The translations under genes were made by a program, and so were the position numbers. Shown here in pieces: positions 14,734 through 23,062 of a stretch of 33,875 nucleotides of DNA. Under the pieces are notes generated by a model. It saw nothing but the letters and a program-made list of their open reading frames with translations. It made no database searches and was not told the origin of the DNA. Numbering within the stretch: the first letter of the stretch is position 1; each line of letters begins with the position of its first letter. The DNA is from Arenibacter hampyeongensis (lineage in GTDB: Bacteria; Bacteroidota; Bacteroidia; Flavobacteriales; Flavobacteriaceae): the NCBI RefSeq assembly GCF_002909255.1, contig NZ_PIOB01000019.1, forward strand, positions 1 through 33,875. The letters are read 5' to 3'.

Positions 14734-16032
14734 ATGAAACTTAAAACTTTATTTCTATTTAGCCTATGTTTATGTTTATTAACAGGTTGCAAAAAAGACA
14801 ACATTTTAGAACTACCTATTACTTATCACAAAGGATTCGGACCTTTCGAAGCATCTACAAGTGGTGCAAATCTTTATATTGATAATATAGATTCCCCTTG
14901 GAAAAAAACATATTTGAAAGTTTCTGGAGTACCGCAAAATTGGACTGACGTTAAATTTGGAGACATCAATTCAGATATGGAACAATATGTTTATCAAAAC
15001 TACCATTTAGGCAATATTTCGAAAGAATGGTATGATGAGCTACAAAAAATGTGGGATTGGGAACCAGATACCTTGAATCTGTCAAAAGTCCCAATAAAAT
15101 GCAGAGCTGCTTTTGCTGTTGGAAATGATTCCACAGGAAAATCAATGGTCGTTGTAGACACGAATATTAACTATGATTTCAGTGATGACGTGCCTTTTGA
15201 ACTAGTTCAGAATTACAGCGAATTAGATAGGGATTCACGGTTAAATAATGAAGCAATATATGTTACCTTTGAACGCCTATTAAATGACAAAAAGATCCAG
15301 ATTGAAGTTCCTCTTGTGATTTCCGATGGCAATATGGATCAATATTACTTAAAGTGTAATTTTGCTCAGTACCGCACTGCAAAATTAGGGAATCACTTAA
15401 TAAACATCTATTCTAGAAATATCTTTCCATTTAGCAATGTAGGGATAACCAATAGCCAAAGTCCCATTGGAGAAAAAATAGATCCTGATAAAGTAGCTTT
15501 TAACAATGAATATCTTGAAATCGGGAATAATCTATACAAAAATTTAGGAGTAAAGAGGAATAAAGATATTTTACTTTTAGAGAAAATAGACTTACCTAAA
15601 AATGAAATACGCTCTACTCAAATTGGTTTTAAAGCAATTGATTTTTCAGGCAATCAGTTCAAAAAACAAACTACTATTTCGTTAGATAGCTTAAGGGGCA
15701 AATATGTACTTCTCGACTTTTGGGGCACTTGGTGTGGCCCCTGCATCCAAGAAATCCCAAACCTCAAGGCGTTATATGATAAAACTGATAAATCAAAACT
15801 TGAAATCGTTGGTATTGTTGGAGATAGTCCAATCCAGGCTTTAGAACAATTGACGAAAAAACATGGAATAACATGGCCCCAAATTGTTGATGGCACTAAC
15901 GAAATCAAAGAGAAATACGGGGTATTAAGATACCCTTCAACATTTCTGATCAACACTGAAGGAATAATTATTGCAAAAGATTTTAGAGGAAAGGAGTTGG
16001 AAACTATAATTGATAGTTTAATAAAGAAATAA
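14734..16032 (+). CDS. thioredoxin-like (TlpA family) lipoprotein, cassette 10
   Basis: 432 aa from the ATG at 14734 (MKLKTLFLF), preferred over the TTG at 14722 because it opens the signal peptide. The lipobox is LLTGC. The long middle part is a beta-rich domain of unknown role. The C-terminal thioredoxin domain has the active site WCGPC (GTWCGPCIQEI) and an intact cis-proline loop (LRYPSTFLIN), unlike its neighbour in cassette 9. Probably a periplasmic thiol:disulfide reductase. The cassette begins at 14690, but no matching end (expected CTTGCAGGTAAC) is found downstream, so the array is broken after this gene. Confidence 0.85.
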   Translation: MKLKTLFLFSLCLCLLTGCKKDNILELPITYHKGFGPFEASTSGANLYIDNIDSPWKKTYLKVSGVPQNWTDVKFGDINSDMEQYVYQNYHLGNISKEWYDELQKMWDWEPDTLNLSKVPIKCRAAFAVGNDSTGKSMVVVDTNINYDFSDDVPFELVQNYSELDRDSRLNNEAIYVTFERLLNDKKIQIEVPLVISDGNMDQYYLKCNFAQYRTAKLGNHLINIYSRNIFPFSNVGITNSQSPIGEKIDPDKVAFNNEYLEIGNNLYKNLGVKRNKDILLLEKIDLPKNEIRSTQIGFKAIDFSGNQFKKQTTISLDSLRGKYVLLDFWGTWCGPCIQEIPNLKALYDKTDKSKLEIVGIVGDSPIQALEQLTKKHGITWPQIVDGTNEIKEKYGVLRYPSTFLINTEGIIIAKDFRGKELETIIDSLIKK

Positions 16033-16137
16033 ACCTGATAAGTAAGAACGGGCCAATAAAAAGCACTTGTCCGTCATTCTGATTGTAGCCTTCCCTAAAA
16101 ATTATAACTATTTTAAGTTGTATAGAGCTAAAACAAT

Positions 16138-16485
16138 ATGAAAAATGAAATTCTGATAAAAAATGGAGTTTGGAAATCAACTGGAGAGAATTTATTTTGG
16201 ATTAATGTTGTTCAAAATAAGGTCTTTTGGTTGGGCATGAACAACAGGACCACAGAAAATGAGTTAGGCGAAAATTGGTGTCATGTTGGAAATGGAACAA
16301 TAATTGACAATCGGATAATTTTAGATTGGTCTGATATTTCCGTTGGAAAAGGTAATTTAAATGGAAGAATAGTTATTGAAATAATAAGCAATATTAAAAT
16401 GAAAGTTATTGAGGATTCCGGAAACTTTGGTATGTCAATCTGGAATTGGGAAAAAGATCGATTGAATTTTAGTCAAATCTCATAG
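16138..16485 (+). CDS. small beta-rich hypothetical protein
   Basis: 115 aa, no signal peptide. Alternating strands with tryptophans (NGVWKSTGENLFWINVVQ, KVFWLGMN, ILDWSDISVG, SIWNWEKD) recall small Bacteroidota beta-barrel proteins with a YIRQ..NTVWWFG-type repeat. Function unknown. It lies 105 bases after the thioredoxin gene with no attC between them, so it may have belonged to the same or a lost cassette. The following 16486-16929 holds no gene; only a direct repeat at 16766-16811 was noted there. Confidence 0.6.
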   Translation: MKNEILIKNGVWKSTGENLFWINVVQNKVFWLGMNNRTTENELGENWCHVGNGTIIDNRIILDWSDISVGKGNLNGRIVIEIISNIKMKVIEDSGNFGMSIWNWEKDRLNFSQIS

Positions 16486-16765
16486 AAGAAAGTGTAACCT
16501 TTGTAGCCTATCATAAATAACCAAGGTTTGGTTAAAAACGATTATAACATTTGTGGTACAAAAACTAGGTCACAACATCGTGTAGGCGGACCATATTGCA
16601 AAGTAAAACGATAATTTAAGAAAGAAGAGCTGATACAAACTCCATAACAGTACTGAATATACTGGTGCATACTTCCTCTTAAGTACTTCCAAGGATATTA
16701 GCGCCAGCACTCCCCTATTAATCCGTTCCACTTAAGGAAAAACAAAGCAAAATATCCCCCTGCTC

Positions 16766-16811
16766 AAAGCAAAAATTCCTAAATTGGTAAACAACAAAAA
16801 AGATCAATCAC
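16766..16811 (+). repeat. imperfect direct repeat, copy A
   Basis: The 46-base block starting AAAGCAAAAATTCCTAAATT recurs at 17530-17575 with a divergent second half that ends AATCAC in both copies. A shared upstream string CCACTTAA extends the similarity. The copies flank the two small membrane-protein genes. Confidence 0.6.
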
Positions 16812-16929
16812 ATAGCAAGGTAGGTGCAAAACATTGCATCCTAAAGGAAATAAATGGTGTAGTACTAAATGGAATGTGGTGGTGGGTTTGCTGCGATTCT
16901 CGAAAAAAGACGATTATTAAAATAATAAT

Positions 16930-17070
16930 ATGAAAAATATAGGAATACTTTCTTTATTGTTAGTAGTCGGTTCATTAATCCTATGGTATATGTTTAATTT
17001 TTGGATGGGACTTTTAGTTTTCCTAATCGGTGCTTATTTTTTGTATCAAGTCTACAAAGACGAAAAATAA
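16930..17070 (+). CDS. 46-aa small membrane protein
   Basis: ATG at 16930 opens MKNIGILSLLLVVGSLILWY..., with two hydrophobic stretches covering nearly the whole protein and a charged tail YKDEK. It is followed after 14 bases by another membrane-protein gene on the same strand, so the two are probably co-transcribed. No family recognised. It is short, but the composition and context support a real gene. Confidence 0.55.
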   Translation: MKNIGILSLLLVVGSLILWYMFNFWMGLLVFLIGAYFLYQVYKDEK

Positions 17071-17084
17071 TTAAACAAGGTTCT

Positions 17085-17453
17085 ATGACAGAGCAAGCAT
17101 TCACAATACTTGCACTAATTATTGCAGCGCTTGGAGCATTATTAACTTTTATCAGGGCTATGACCGTTAATAGTTCAAGCCCAGCTCCGACCAAACCATG
17201 GGACTTGAATAAAAAGACTATGACAATTATTCTCGGTCTTCTTGCCGGACTTTCAATTGCTACTGGACTTAAAGTGTTAGTATTGAGTATAGACGCTTTG
17301 CTTAATAAAAAAGAACTTTCAAGTCTAGACTTGACCCACATGAATGAACTATTTACACAATTAATAGATGCAACTGGTTATTTTGCATTGGGAGGAATCA
17401 TTTTTATCATTTTAGGAATAAAAGGATTTGCTGTATTATGGAGAAAAGATTAA
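17085..17453 (+). CDS. small integral membrane protein, three to four helices
   Basis: 122 aa from the ATG at 17085 (MTEQAFTILALIIAALGALL). An upstream in-frame extension to 17001 exists but overlaps the preceding gene and is not preferred. Hydrophobic helices lie at about 4-25, 46-66 and 96-116. No motif identifies a function. It forms a two-gene unit with the 46-aa protein, enclosed by the direct repeats at 16766 and 17530, which may mark the unit's insertion. Confidence 0.65.
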   Translation: MTEQAFTILALIIAALGALLTFIRAMTVNSSSPAPTKPWDLNKKTMTIILGLLAGLSIATGLKVLVLSIDALLNKKELSSLDLTHMNELFTQLIDATGYFALGGIIFIILGIKGFAVLWRKD

Positions 17454-17529
17454 TAAACCTACAGCTAATCATTTCCCTCGTTGGTCAGTGCTACCCGTTC
17501 CGTTTCGATTTGTGCCACTTAATGAAAGT

Positions 17530-17575
17530 AAAGCAAAAATTCCTAAATTGTTAAGGTGTAAAAAGGATTAATCAC
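17530..17575 (+). repeat. imperfect direct repeat, copy B
   Basis: Matches the block at 16766-16811 exactly over AAAGCAAAAATTCCTAAATTG apart from one base at the end, then diverges and rejoins at AATCAC. Distance between copies is 764 bases. Confidence 0.6.
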
Positions 17576-17704
17576 CATATCATTGTAAGCGCATAACCGA
17601 CACCGCATAATTCAAAGCGGGTCCTGAAAAACTGATCCCTAGGCTTAGATGATTTAATACTATAAGGTTGGCAACAGGCATAACTGAAATACAAGATATC
17701 CGAA

Positions 17705-18505
17705 ATGACGCAAAACAAAATCGTAAAAAGAGATTCCAAACAAGGGTCGGAAGTATACAATAATAGATCATTAGAAGTTGATTATCGTACTTTAAAAACC
17801 TTATTGAGAAAAGATATCAGAGTTCTTGATGTGGGCTGTGGAACAGGAGCTATTTCCAAAGATGTGGCTGCCATAATTGGAAATGGTGGTAGAGTAATAG
17901 GCATTGATAAAGATCCTAATTTTATAGAAAATGGAATTGCTAATTATGGACATATGAAGAATTTAGAGCTGATCTCAACAGATATATTTGATTTTAATAC
18001 CGATCAGAAATTTGATTTAATTATATCTGCTAGAATGCTTCAATGGTTATCTAATCCAAAAGTAGCTTTGTTAAAAATGAAATCATTGCTTAACCCTAAT
18101 GGTGTTATATCAATATTGGATTATAACCATAAGAAAATTCAATGGAATCCAGATCCACCGCAAAGTATGATTGAATTCTATGAAGCATTTCTTAAATGGA
18201 GGGAGAACGCGGGTATGCATAATGAAATTGCTGATCATTTGCCGTCATTATTTCAGGAGATAGGACTTAAAAATATAGAAACATTAAATTCCGATGAATA
18301 CTATACTCGGGATAGAGAGGATTTCAAGTCTAAAGTTGGCATTTGGAGTAAAGTAGCTGGATTAAAACAAATATCCGAAGAAGGTTATATAGAGGATTCC
18401 CAGAGACTATATGCGGCAAAGGAATATGATAGTTGGGTGGAAACAGAGGCTATTTCCATGACAATGAATCTTTCTGAAACTAGAGGAGAAATTGCCAGTT
18501 ACTAA
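17705..18505 (+). CDS. class I SAM-dependent methyltransferase
   Basis: 266 aa with the Rossmann-type methyltransferase motifs: VLDVGCGTGAIS (motif I, about 40-51), acidic end of strand 2 in VIGIDKDP, FDLIISARMLQWL (motif IV region) and LNPNGVISILDYN (post-motif). This matches UbiE/Coq5-like and type 11/25 small-molecule methyltransferases. The acceptor cannot be inferred. ATG at 17705. It stands alone, with 251 bases without a gene before it and about 260 after. No attC was recognised on either side. Confidence 0.85.
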   Translation: MTQNKIVKRDSKQGSEVYNNRSLEVDYRTLKTLLRKDIRVLDVGCGTGAISKDVAAIIGNGGRVIGIDKDPNFIENGIANYGHMKNLELISTDIFDFNTDQKFDLIISARMLQWLSNPKVALLKMKSLLNPNGVISILDYNHKKIQWNPDPPQSMIEFYEAFLKWRENAGMHNEIADHLPSLFQEIGLKNIETLNSDEYYTRDREDFKSKVGIWSKVAGLKQISEEGYIEDSQRLYAAKEYDSWVETEAISMTMNLSETRGEIASY

Positions 18506-18660
18506 TACAGCTCACAAATAATATGGACTTAGACCAAAATTTTATTGTTTGCGTATTTTTATGAGATCGTGAAATCTTTGGGATTCAGAGTTTAACAAAA
18601 AAGCAAGTACAATACGTTAAGCTTTAGTCAATATGTTACATAACATTTATTTGCAACTTT

Positions 18661-18689
18661 ACGACATTAGCTGACAAATCAAATGTCGT
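18661..18689. promoter_or_regulatory. inverted repeat upstream of the XRE regulator
   Basis: ACGACATT (18661-18668) and AATGTCGT (18682-18689) are perfect complements separated by 13 bases, centred about 90 bases before the regulator's start. A plausible operator for autoregulation, not proven. Confidence 0.4.
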
Positions 18690-18765
18690 GCATAAATCAG
18701 ACTATTACCGTTATCCATAATCAATTTAAAATTTACTTTTAGGGTTGAATAATTGTATAAGTGAT

Positions 18766-19323
18766 ATGAATAAAATTGCAAAAAAAATAAGCGAAATCCG
18801 GAAAAGCAAAGGACTGACTCAAGAAGAATTAGCTGAACAATCAAATATAAACATTAGAACTATTCAACGGATTGAAAGTGGTGAAAGTGAACCACGAGGT
18901 AAAACTCTAAACCTTTTATGCGATGTTTTACAGATCGATATTTCGGAATTGATTCCTAATGAGGATTCAATGACAAATAATATTGGAGCATTAATTATAA
19001 ATAATTTTTTCCTTTTAGCATTAAATACGGTGTTAATGGGAATGATAGGTTATTTAACATTAGATTCAAACGCTAATCTTAACAGCAGATTTGGTGGATT
19101 GATGTTAAGTATATTTCTGCCTTACTTTATAGTTACGTTGACAAAAAAGATGAATAATAAAGAGCGCATGTTTAAATTTGGATTTGGGTATATCATCTAC
19201 TTTGTTTTTATCATGATAAAGCACGGGTTTCCAATTGGATTCGGCACTGGATTGTTTCCTTGTCTTCTTATAGGTCTGTCGGTCTTATATTTTGGTGCGG
19301 GTTTGATAAAATACTTGGATTAA
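18766..19323 (+). CDS. XRE-family HTH regulator with C-terminal membrane helices
   Basis: 185 aa from the ATG at 18766 (MNKIAKKISEIRKSKGLTQE); an in-frame extension to 18745 starts with TTG and is less likely. Residues about 5-60 are a Cro/CI-type helix-turn-helix (GLTQEELAEQSNINIRTIQRIESG). The C-terminal half has about four hydrophobic helices, so the regulator is probably membrane-tethered, an arrangement common in Bacteroidota. The target is unknown; the inverted repeat at 18661-18689 may be its operator. Confidence 0.85.
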   Translation: MNKIAKKISEIRKSKGLTQEELAEQSNINIRTIQRIESGESEPRGKTLNLLCDVLQIDISELIPNEDSMTNNIGALIINNFFLLALNTVLMGMIGYLTLDSNANLNSRFGGLMLSIFLPYFIVTLTKKMNNKERMFKFGFGYIIYFVFIMIKHGFPIGFGTGLFPCLLIGLSVLYFGAGLIKYLD

Positions 19324-19339
19324 AACGTGTTAGTACAAA

Positions 19340-19505
19340 CCACCCCTTTACGGTTTTCCACGACTTATTTTTCAAGTAAATGTTCTTTTTTATGTCTATC
19401 ATAAAGTGGGCCCTTGAAGGCCATCTGTACAAAAATAGGGTAGGGGCATTTAGAACAGTTAGCCTCCAAATTAATACTAGGGCAAAGAAAGATTTATTAA
19501 ATTGA
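19340..19505 (+). pseudogene. decayed 3' end of a second integrase
   Basis: The last frame reads GHLYKNRVGAFRTVSLQ... and ends KDLLN-stop, against GHNSTKTTEIYTHV... ending KDLLT-stop in the integrase at 1150. The DNA shares GGCCAT, TACAAA, ATTTA-ACA-GT-AGC and AGATTT-TTAA in the same order. Further upstream CCACCCCTTTACGG and TTTTCCACG align with the HMLRHSFATH region with small gaps. The catalytic tyrosine codon is gone and the frame is broken, so it is not functional. It lies directly upstream of a second attI-like site. Alignment was made by eye. Confidence 0.55.
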
Positions 19506-19518
19506 ACCTATTAAAGAA

Positions 19519-19551
19519 ATATGATTAATGATAACATCTTATTGTTAGCTA
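19519..19551 (+). other. second attI-like site
   Basis: ATATGATTAATGAT (19519-19532) matches 13 of 14 bases of the attI-like site at 2295, and GTTAGC follows at exactly the same 25-base distance (19544 versus 2320). It lies 14 bases after the stop of the decayed integrase end (18 in the intact copy). The following cassette starts TTAGCTACA and ends with its complement. Confidence 0.5.
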
Positions 19552-19564
19552 CAATTTTAAAAAG

Positions 19565-20491
19565 ATGAAAAATATATTTCGGTTATTCATTTTCCTTTTT
19601 ATAGGTTTAACATCTCTTGTTTCAACTGCCCAAATCCAATTAAACCTTGATTTTGATATTCCTTATGGAAACAACAAAACTGTAGGCAAATATGTAGAGA
19701 TTAATGGAGCAAATATTTACTACGAAGAATACGGAGATGGTGAGCCTTTATTCCTGATTCATGGAAATAGCGGTAGCATTATTTGGATGGGTGATCAAAT
19801 TGACTATTTCAAAAAAAAGTATAGAGTAATTATTGCAGATAGCAGGGGGCAAGGGAAATTTGAATTAAAAACTGATTCATTAACTTATGAGCAAATTGCA
19901 GAAGATTGGGAGGGCCTAGCAAAACATTTAAAGCTTGATTCTGTCTCTATAATTGGATGGAGTGATGGCGGAATCGTTGGACTAAAAATGGGTGTTAACA
20001 ACAAGATAAAAATTAAAAAAATCGTATCGATGGCTGCAAACTTGAGGCCTGATTCTACCGCTGTTCATTCTTGGGCAATTGACAAAATCAAAGAAGAATT
20101 TGATTTAATTGAACTTAAAATAAAAGACAATGACAAAACACAAAATTGGGGCTTAAAAAAACAACTTATGGGCTTGGTAGGCAATCAACCAAATATACCA
20201 ATCACAGATCTAAAAAAAATTAAAGCAAAAGTATTGGTGATGGCGGGTGATGAAGACGGGATTAAAAGTGAACATAGCCTCGAGATATATAAAAATCTAC
20301 AAAAAGCGCAACTCTGTATTATGCCTGGTGAAACACATTTCACCCCTTCCTCAAATCCAGAGTTATTTAATAGCATTGCTGATAAGTTTTTATCAGAACC
20401 TTTTAAAAGGCCTAAGTCTGATTTTTTTTATAAAGCAAGCAGAGCAAAAAAAACTGTAGCTAACACAAGTAACCGTTGCACAACCCCGTAA
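19565..20491 (+). CDS. secreted alpha/beta hydrolase in a second-array cassette
   Basis: 308 aa with a signal peptide (IFRLFIFLFIGLTSLVSTAQ). Motifs: oxyanion loop FLIHGNSGS, ADSRGQGK, nucleophile elbow GWSDGG (Ser about 134), acid in AGDEDG and His in GETHFTPS. It is related to the hydrolase at 4361 but not a recent duplicate. The cassette starts at 19545 with TTAGCTACA and ends TGTAGCTAAC (20455-20464), inside the annotated reading frame. The last residues (VANTSNRCTTP) are therefore read through attC sequence, and the run of A before it may hide a one-base shift that removed an earlier stop. Confidence 0.85.
   Translation: MKNIFRLFIFLFIGLTSLVSTAQIQLNLDFDIPYGNNKTVGKYVEINGANIYYEEYGDGEPLFLIHGNSGSIIWMGDQIDYFKKKYRVIIADSRGQGKFELKTDSLTYEQIAEDWEGLAKHLKLDSVSIIGWSDGGIVGLKMGVNNKIKIKKIVSMAANLRPDSTAVHSWAIDKIKEEFDLIELKIKDNDKTQNWGLKKQLMGLVGNQPNIPITDLKKIKAKVLVMAGDEDGIKSEHSLEIYKNLQKAQLCIMPGETHFTPSSNPELFNSIADKFLSEPFKRPKSDFFYKASRAKKTVANTSNRCTTP
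20455..20484 (+). repeat. collapsed attC-like site
   Basis: TGTAGCTAAC is followed by only ten bases (ACAAGTAACC) and then GTTGCACAAC. Both outer cores remain, but the paired inner arms are gone. The left end still matches the cassette start at 19544, so this was once a full site. Confidence 0.5.
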
Positions 20492-20496
20492 TTATT

Positions 20497-22180
20497 AAAA
20501 CAACGACCTCGTTAACTGCTTTTTAAGGTGGTTTTGTTTTTTAAGCACCCGAACAGACCATTGTTTTTGCAGGGCATAGAAACCATCTTTGCAGCTTATG
20601 TAGTCCGGTTTTTATAAAAACCGACAAGGCGGCCTTGCCTACCCCACTTTTTGAGCGTTTTTGTTCAAATTTCAGGTACTTCTTCAGGTTGTAGGCAATG
20701 GCCGAGAGGTGCATCACCTTGTTGGCCTGTTCCAATCCTATGGTGTTTATCTTCCTGAGCCCCATGAACTGTGTCAGCGTACCGAAAACAGGCTCCACCG
20801 TACTCTGGCGTTTGCCCTTCATATACCTACCCTGACTGCTATTCACCCGTTCGATGTTACGTTCATATTCTTCTCGGTAATAGGTGACACTGAACTTCTT
20901 TTCCTGGGCGCTCCGCCCTAGACATTGTTCCCGTATCGGACATCCCTTACAGACATGCTTCCTTGCCCGGTATTCCTTCTTTTTGGTACCCGTACGATGA
21001 TCGTTGAACACCTAGGTGAAGGGTATCGCCTTGCCCTGCGTACATAGGTAATGATCTTGTTCCCCGACGTATTCGAACCCATCGGGGCCGCCCTTATAGG
21101 TGCCGTGCGGCGGGATGAAGCTCTTTAGCCCGATCCCCTCCAGAAAGGCATAATTCTCGCCACTACTGTACCCCGTGTCCGCTACGCAGCTCTCCCACAC
21201 CAGGCCTTCCTTCCACAACCTTGCTCGAAGTCTTTGGACGATATCCGGCAACTGTTGGTTGTACTTCCCGTCCGCATGGTACGCCCTGATATCGGTTATG
21301 ACATGGTTCGCTATATCGACACTGAGCTGCGAGAGGTAGTTCAGCTTTCTGGCCTTGCCCGGTTTTACGCTGATCCGAGCATCGGGATCCGTGGGACTGT
21401 AATGTGTTTTGTTGCTCGTATACTTGGCCCCCTTGTTCTTCGCGCCCGGGCGTTGGTCCTGGTCCTGCGCCCATTTCCTGTTCCGGCCCTTTATCGCCGC
21501 CAGTTCGTTCTTGCTTGCCGAAACGGTGCGCTGGCCCTTGTCCGACCTATCGCCTTTGCTCTTGCGATGCGGTTCCTCTTTGTCCATTGCGCTCATAACA
21601 CGTACCTTCCGCAGGTGTTCGTCCAGTTCCTCTTCGGACACCTTCAGTTCCAAGGTGTCCATGCTTGCGTTGGCCTTGACCGGTGCCGAATTTATGGCCT
21701 GGGTATAGCCACTTACTATTCCCTTCTCCGCGCACATGCCCAGCACCTTGGTGAAGACTTCCTCGAATACACTTTCCGGGAACAGTTGGCGGGTACGGCT
21801 TATCGTACTGTGCCAAGGAAGTTCCTCGTCTATATCGTATCCGATAAAATAAAGGATGTCCAAGCGCATCGAACAATGGTCTATGAGCTTGCGGTCGCTG
21901 ATGATATTTTCTAAATAACCTACCAAACAAAGTTTGAAGAATACCACCGGAACTATGCTCTTTTGGCCGCTCGAACCGTAGTTAAGTTCAGTAACACCAT
22001 AGAGGAAATCCAGATCGACGGCATCCTTTAATTGTCTATAAAAATTGGTCTCGGGAACCCGTTCACTGAGCTGGAACAGGTTGAAGAGTTTCTTCTGATA
22101 ATACTTTTTTCCCTGCATAACTAAAGTTACGATCCATCCGCCGATCCACAATGATCATGACCGACTTTTTTGCTAACTTG
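20497..22180 (-). mobile_element. IS1182-family-like element, inactivated
   Basis: The extent is given by the transposase region (20541-22151) plus short flanks; terminal repeats could not be fixed. It is higher in GC than the neighbouring cassettes, which suggests recent arrival from another background. It lies between a collapsed attC (20455) and a full attC (22186), that is, inside a cassette. Boundaries are approximate. Confidence 0.5.
20541..22151 (-). pseudogene. IS1182-type transposase interrupted by an in-frame TAG
   Basis: The minus-strand frame from 22151 (or Met12 at 22118, MQGKKYYQKKLF) to 20541 is open except for one TAG at 21014-21012 between AIPFT and VFNDHRTG. The parts are 379 and 156 aa and together give a full-length transposase. 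Visible regions: the N-terminal DUF772-like part (FYRQLKDAVDLDFLY, DELPWHSTISRTRQLFPE), the DDE core (SVADTGYSSGENYAFLEG) and the C-terminal CKGCPIREQCLG cysteine region with the DDE_Tnp_1_6-like end (VEPVFGTLTQFMGLRK). A single base change (for example CAG or AAG to TAG) explains the stop. Confidence 0.8.
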
Positions 22181-22185
22181 TGCTA

Positions 22186-22325
22186 CAGGCACAATGGCTA
22201 TAATTCATTGCTACCTTGCCAGCTAATTTGAAAATTCTTACATTTAACACGGCTTGATTTCCTACGGTCCGAAATTCTCCGAATTTCAAAGCCGCAACGA
22301 AATCATAGCCGAACCGGTGGCACAT
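22186..22325 (+). repeat. attC-like site near-identical to site 7
   Basis: From AATGGCTATAATTC (22193) to CATAGCCGAACC (22315) it differs from site 7 at only about six positions over about 117 bases. The left core reads GGCAC in place of the expected NNAAC and the right core GGTGGCAC in place of GTTGGCAC, so both recombination points have mutated. It precedes the secreted protein gene at 22326. Confidence 0.75.
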
Positions 22326-22982
22326 ATGAGAAAAACGACAACCATCATACTATTATCAATGATTTTTACTTCCGTAATTGGACAAAATATGAATGGAAAA
22401 TGGATCCTGAAAGACGTAGATTCAGGAAATCAAAAAAAAGGATATCCTGGTTTTCAACTTCTTGAAATCAACAACAACAATGTTGACATTTATACTGATT
22501 ATTCTTTAAAAGAAAAAGCAACAACATTGAAAATGGACAATGGAGACTTTTTAAATCAAAACAATGAGAAAACCTCTAAATACGAAATCGTTAATGAGAA
22601 TCATATAAAGTGGTTTATCGACGGAAAATCAAATGACAAAGACGCTGTTTTTGAATGTGACTTTTATCGACTTGAACCGACAATTACAACGCTGAAAAAA
22701 GAAGATATTGAAAAAATGACATTCGTACTGACTGAAAACGGACGAGAATCGGAATTTGAATTTAATAAAGAACTTTGGGTCAAAGAAAGACTCGAACTGT
22801 TTAAGAGAAAAGAAGGAGAGAAAAAAATGATTGAAAAAATTGATTCAACGTTTTTCGTTTCTATGTATTTTAATGGAAAAAGAAATGGCTCAATTCCAAT
22901 CAAAGAAGTTACGTCGGAATTTATAAAACTTTGCTTAATTCCTACTGGACCAATGGAAATGACAGCATACCGAAAAGAATAA
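22326..22982 (+). CDS. secreted hypothetical protein
   Basis: 218 aa from the ATG at 22326 (MRKTTTIILLSMIFTSVIGQ, a signal peptide); the frame is open further upstream to 22254, but that part is attC sequence. The N-terminal half looks like a lipocalin-like secreted beta domain (NGKWILKDVDSG, YPGFQLLEINNN) and the C-terminal part is charged and helical. Family not recognised. It is the only gene between an attC (22186) and the next left core GTGCCACAAC (22988-22997), which complements the cassette start. Confidence 0.7.
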   Translation: MRKTTTIILLSMIFTSVIGQNMNGKWILKDVDSGNQKKGYPGFQLLEINNNNVDIYTDYSLKEKATTLKMDNGDFLNQNNEKTSKYEIVNENHIKWFIDGKSNDKDAVFECDFYRLEPTITTLKKEDIEKMTFVLTENGRESEFEFNKELWVKERLELFKRKEGEKKMIEKIDSTFFVSMYFNGKRNGSIPIKEVTSEFIKLCLIPTGPMEMTAYRKE

Positions 22983-22987
22983 AATAC

Positions 22988-23017
22988 GTGCCACAACAAC
23001 GTATCCTATGAAAAGCA
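22988..23017 (+). repeat. attC left half without right half
   Basis: GTGCCACAAC, then the arm AACGTATCCTATGAAAAGCA. The matching right arm (expected TGCTTTTCATAGGATAC then GTT) is absent downstream. The string AACAACGTATCCTATGAAAAGCA, less its last three bases, recurs at 26727. Confidence 0.6.
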
Positions 23018-23062
23018 CTAGTCAAGACACTATCCCGTAAACTGTGTAAGTTAAAAATAACT

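Noticed and set aside
17572..17771. Two short minus-strand frames before the methyltransferase
   Set aside because: They overlap the methyltransferase start, have no motif and no matching context.
21234..21914. 226-aa plus-strand frame inside the IS1182-type element
   Set aside because: It is antisense to the transposase, which has recognisable domains throughout.
23020..23060. CCCGTAAACTGTGTAAGTTAAAA as an insertion-sequence end
   Set aside because: It faintly resembles known terminal repeats, but no partner end or transposase is present.
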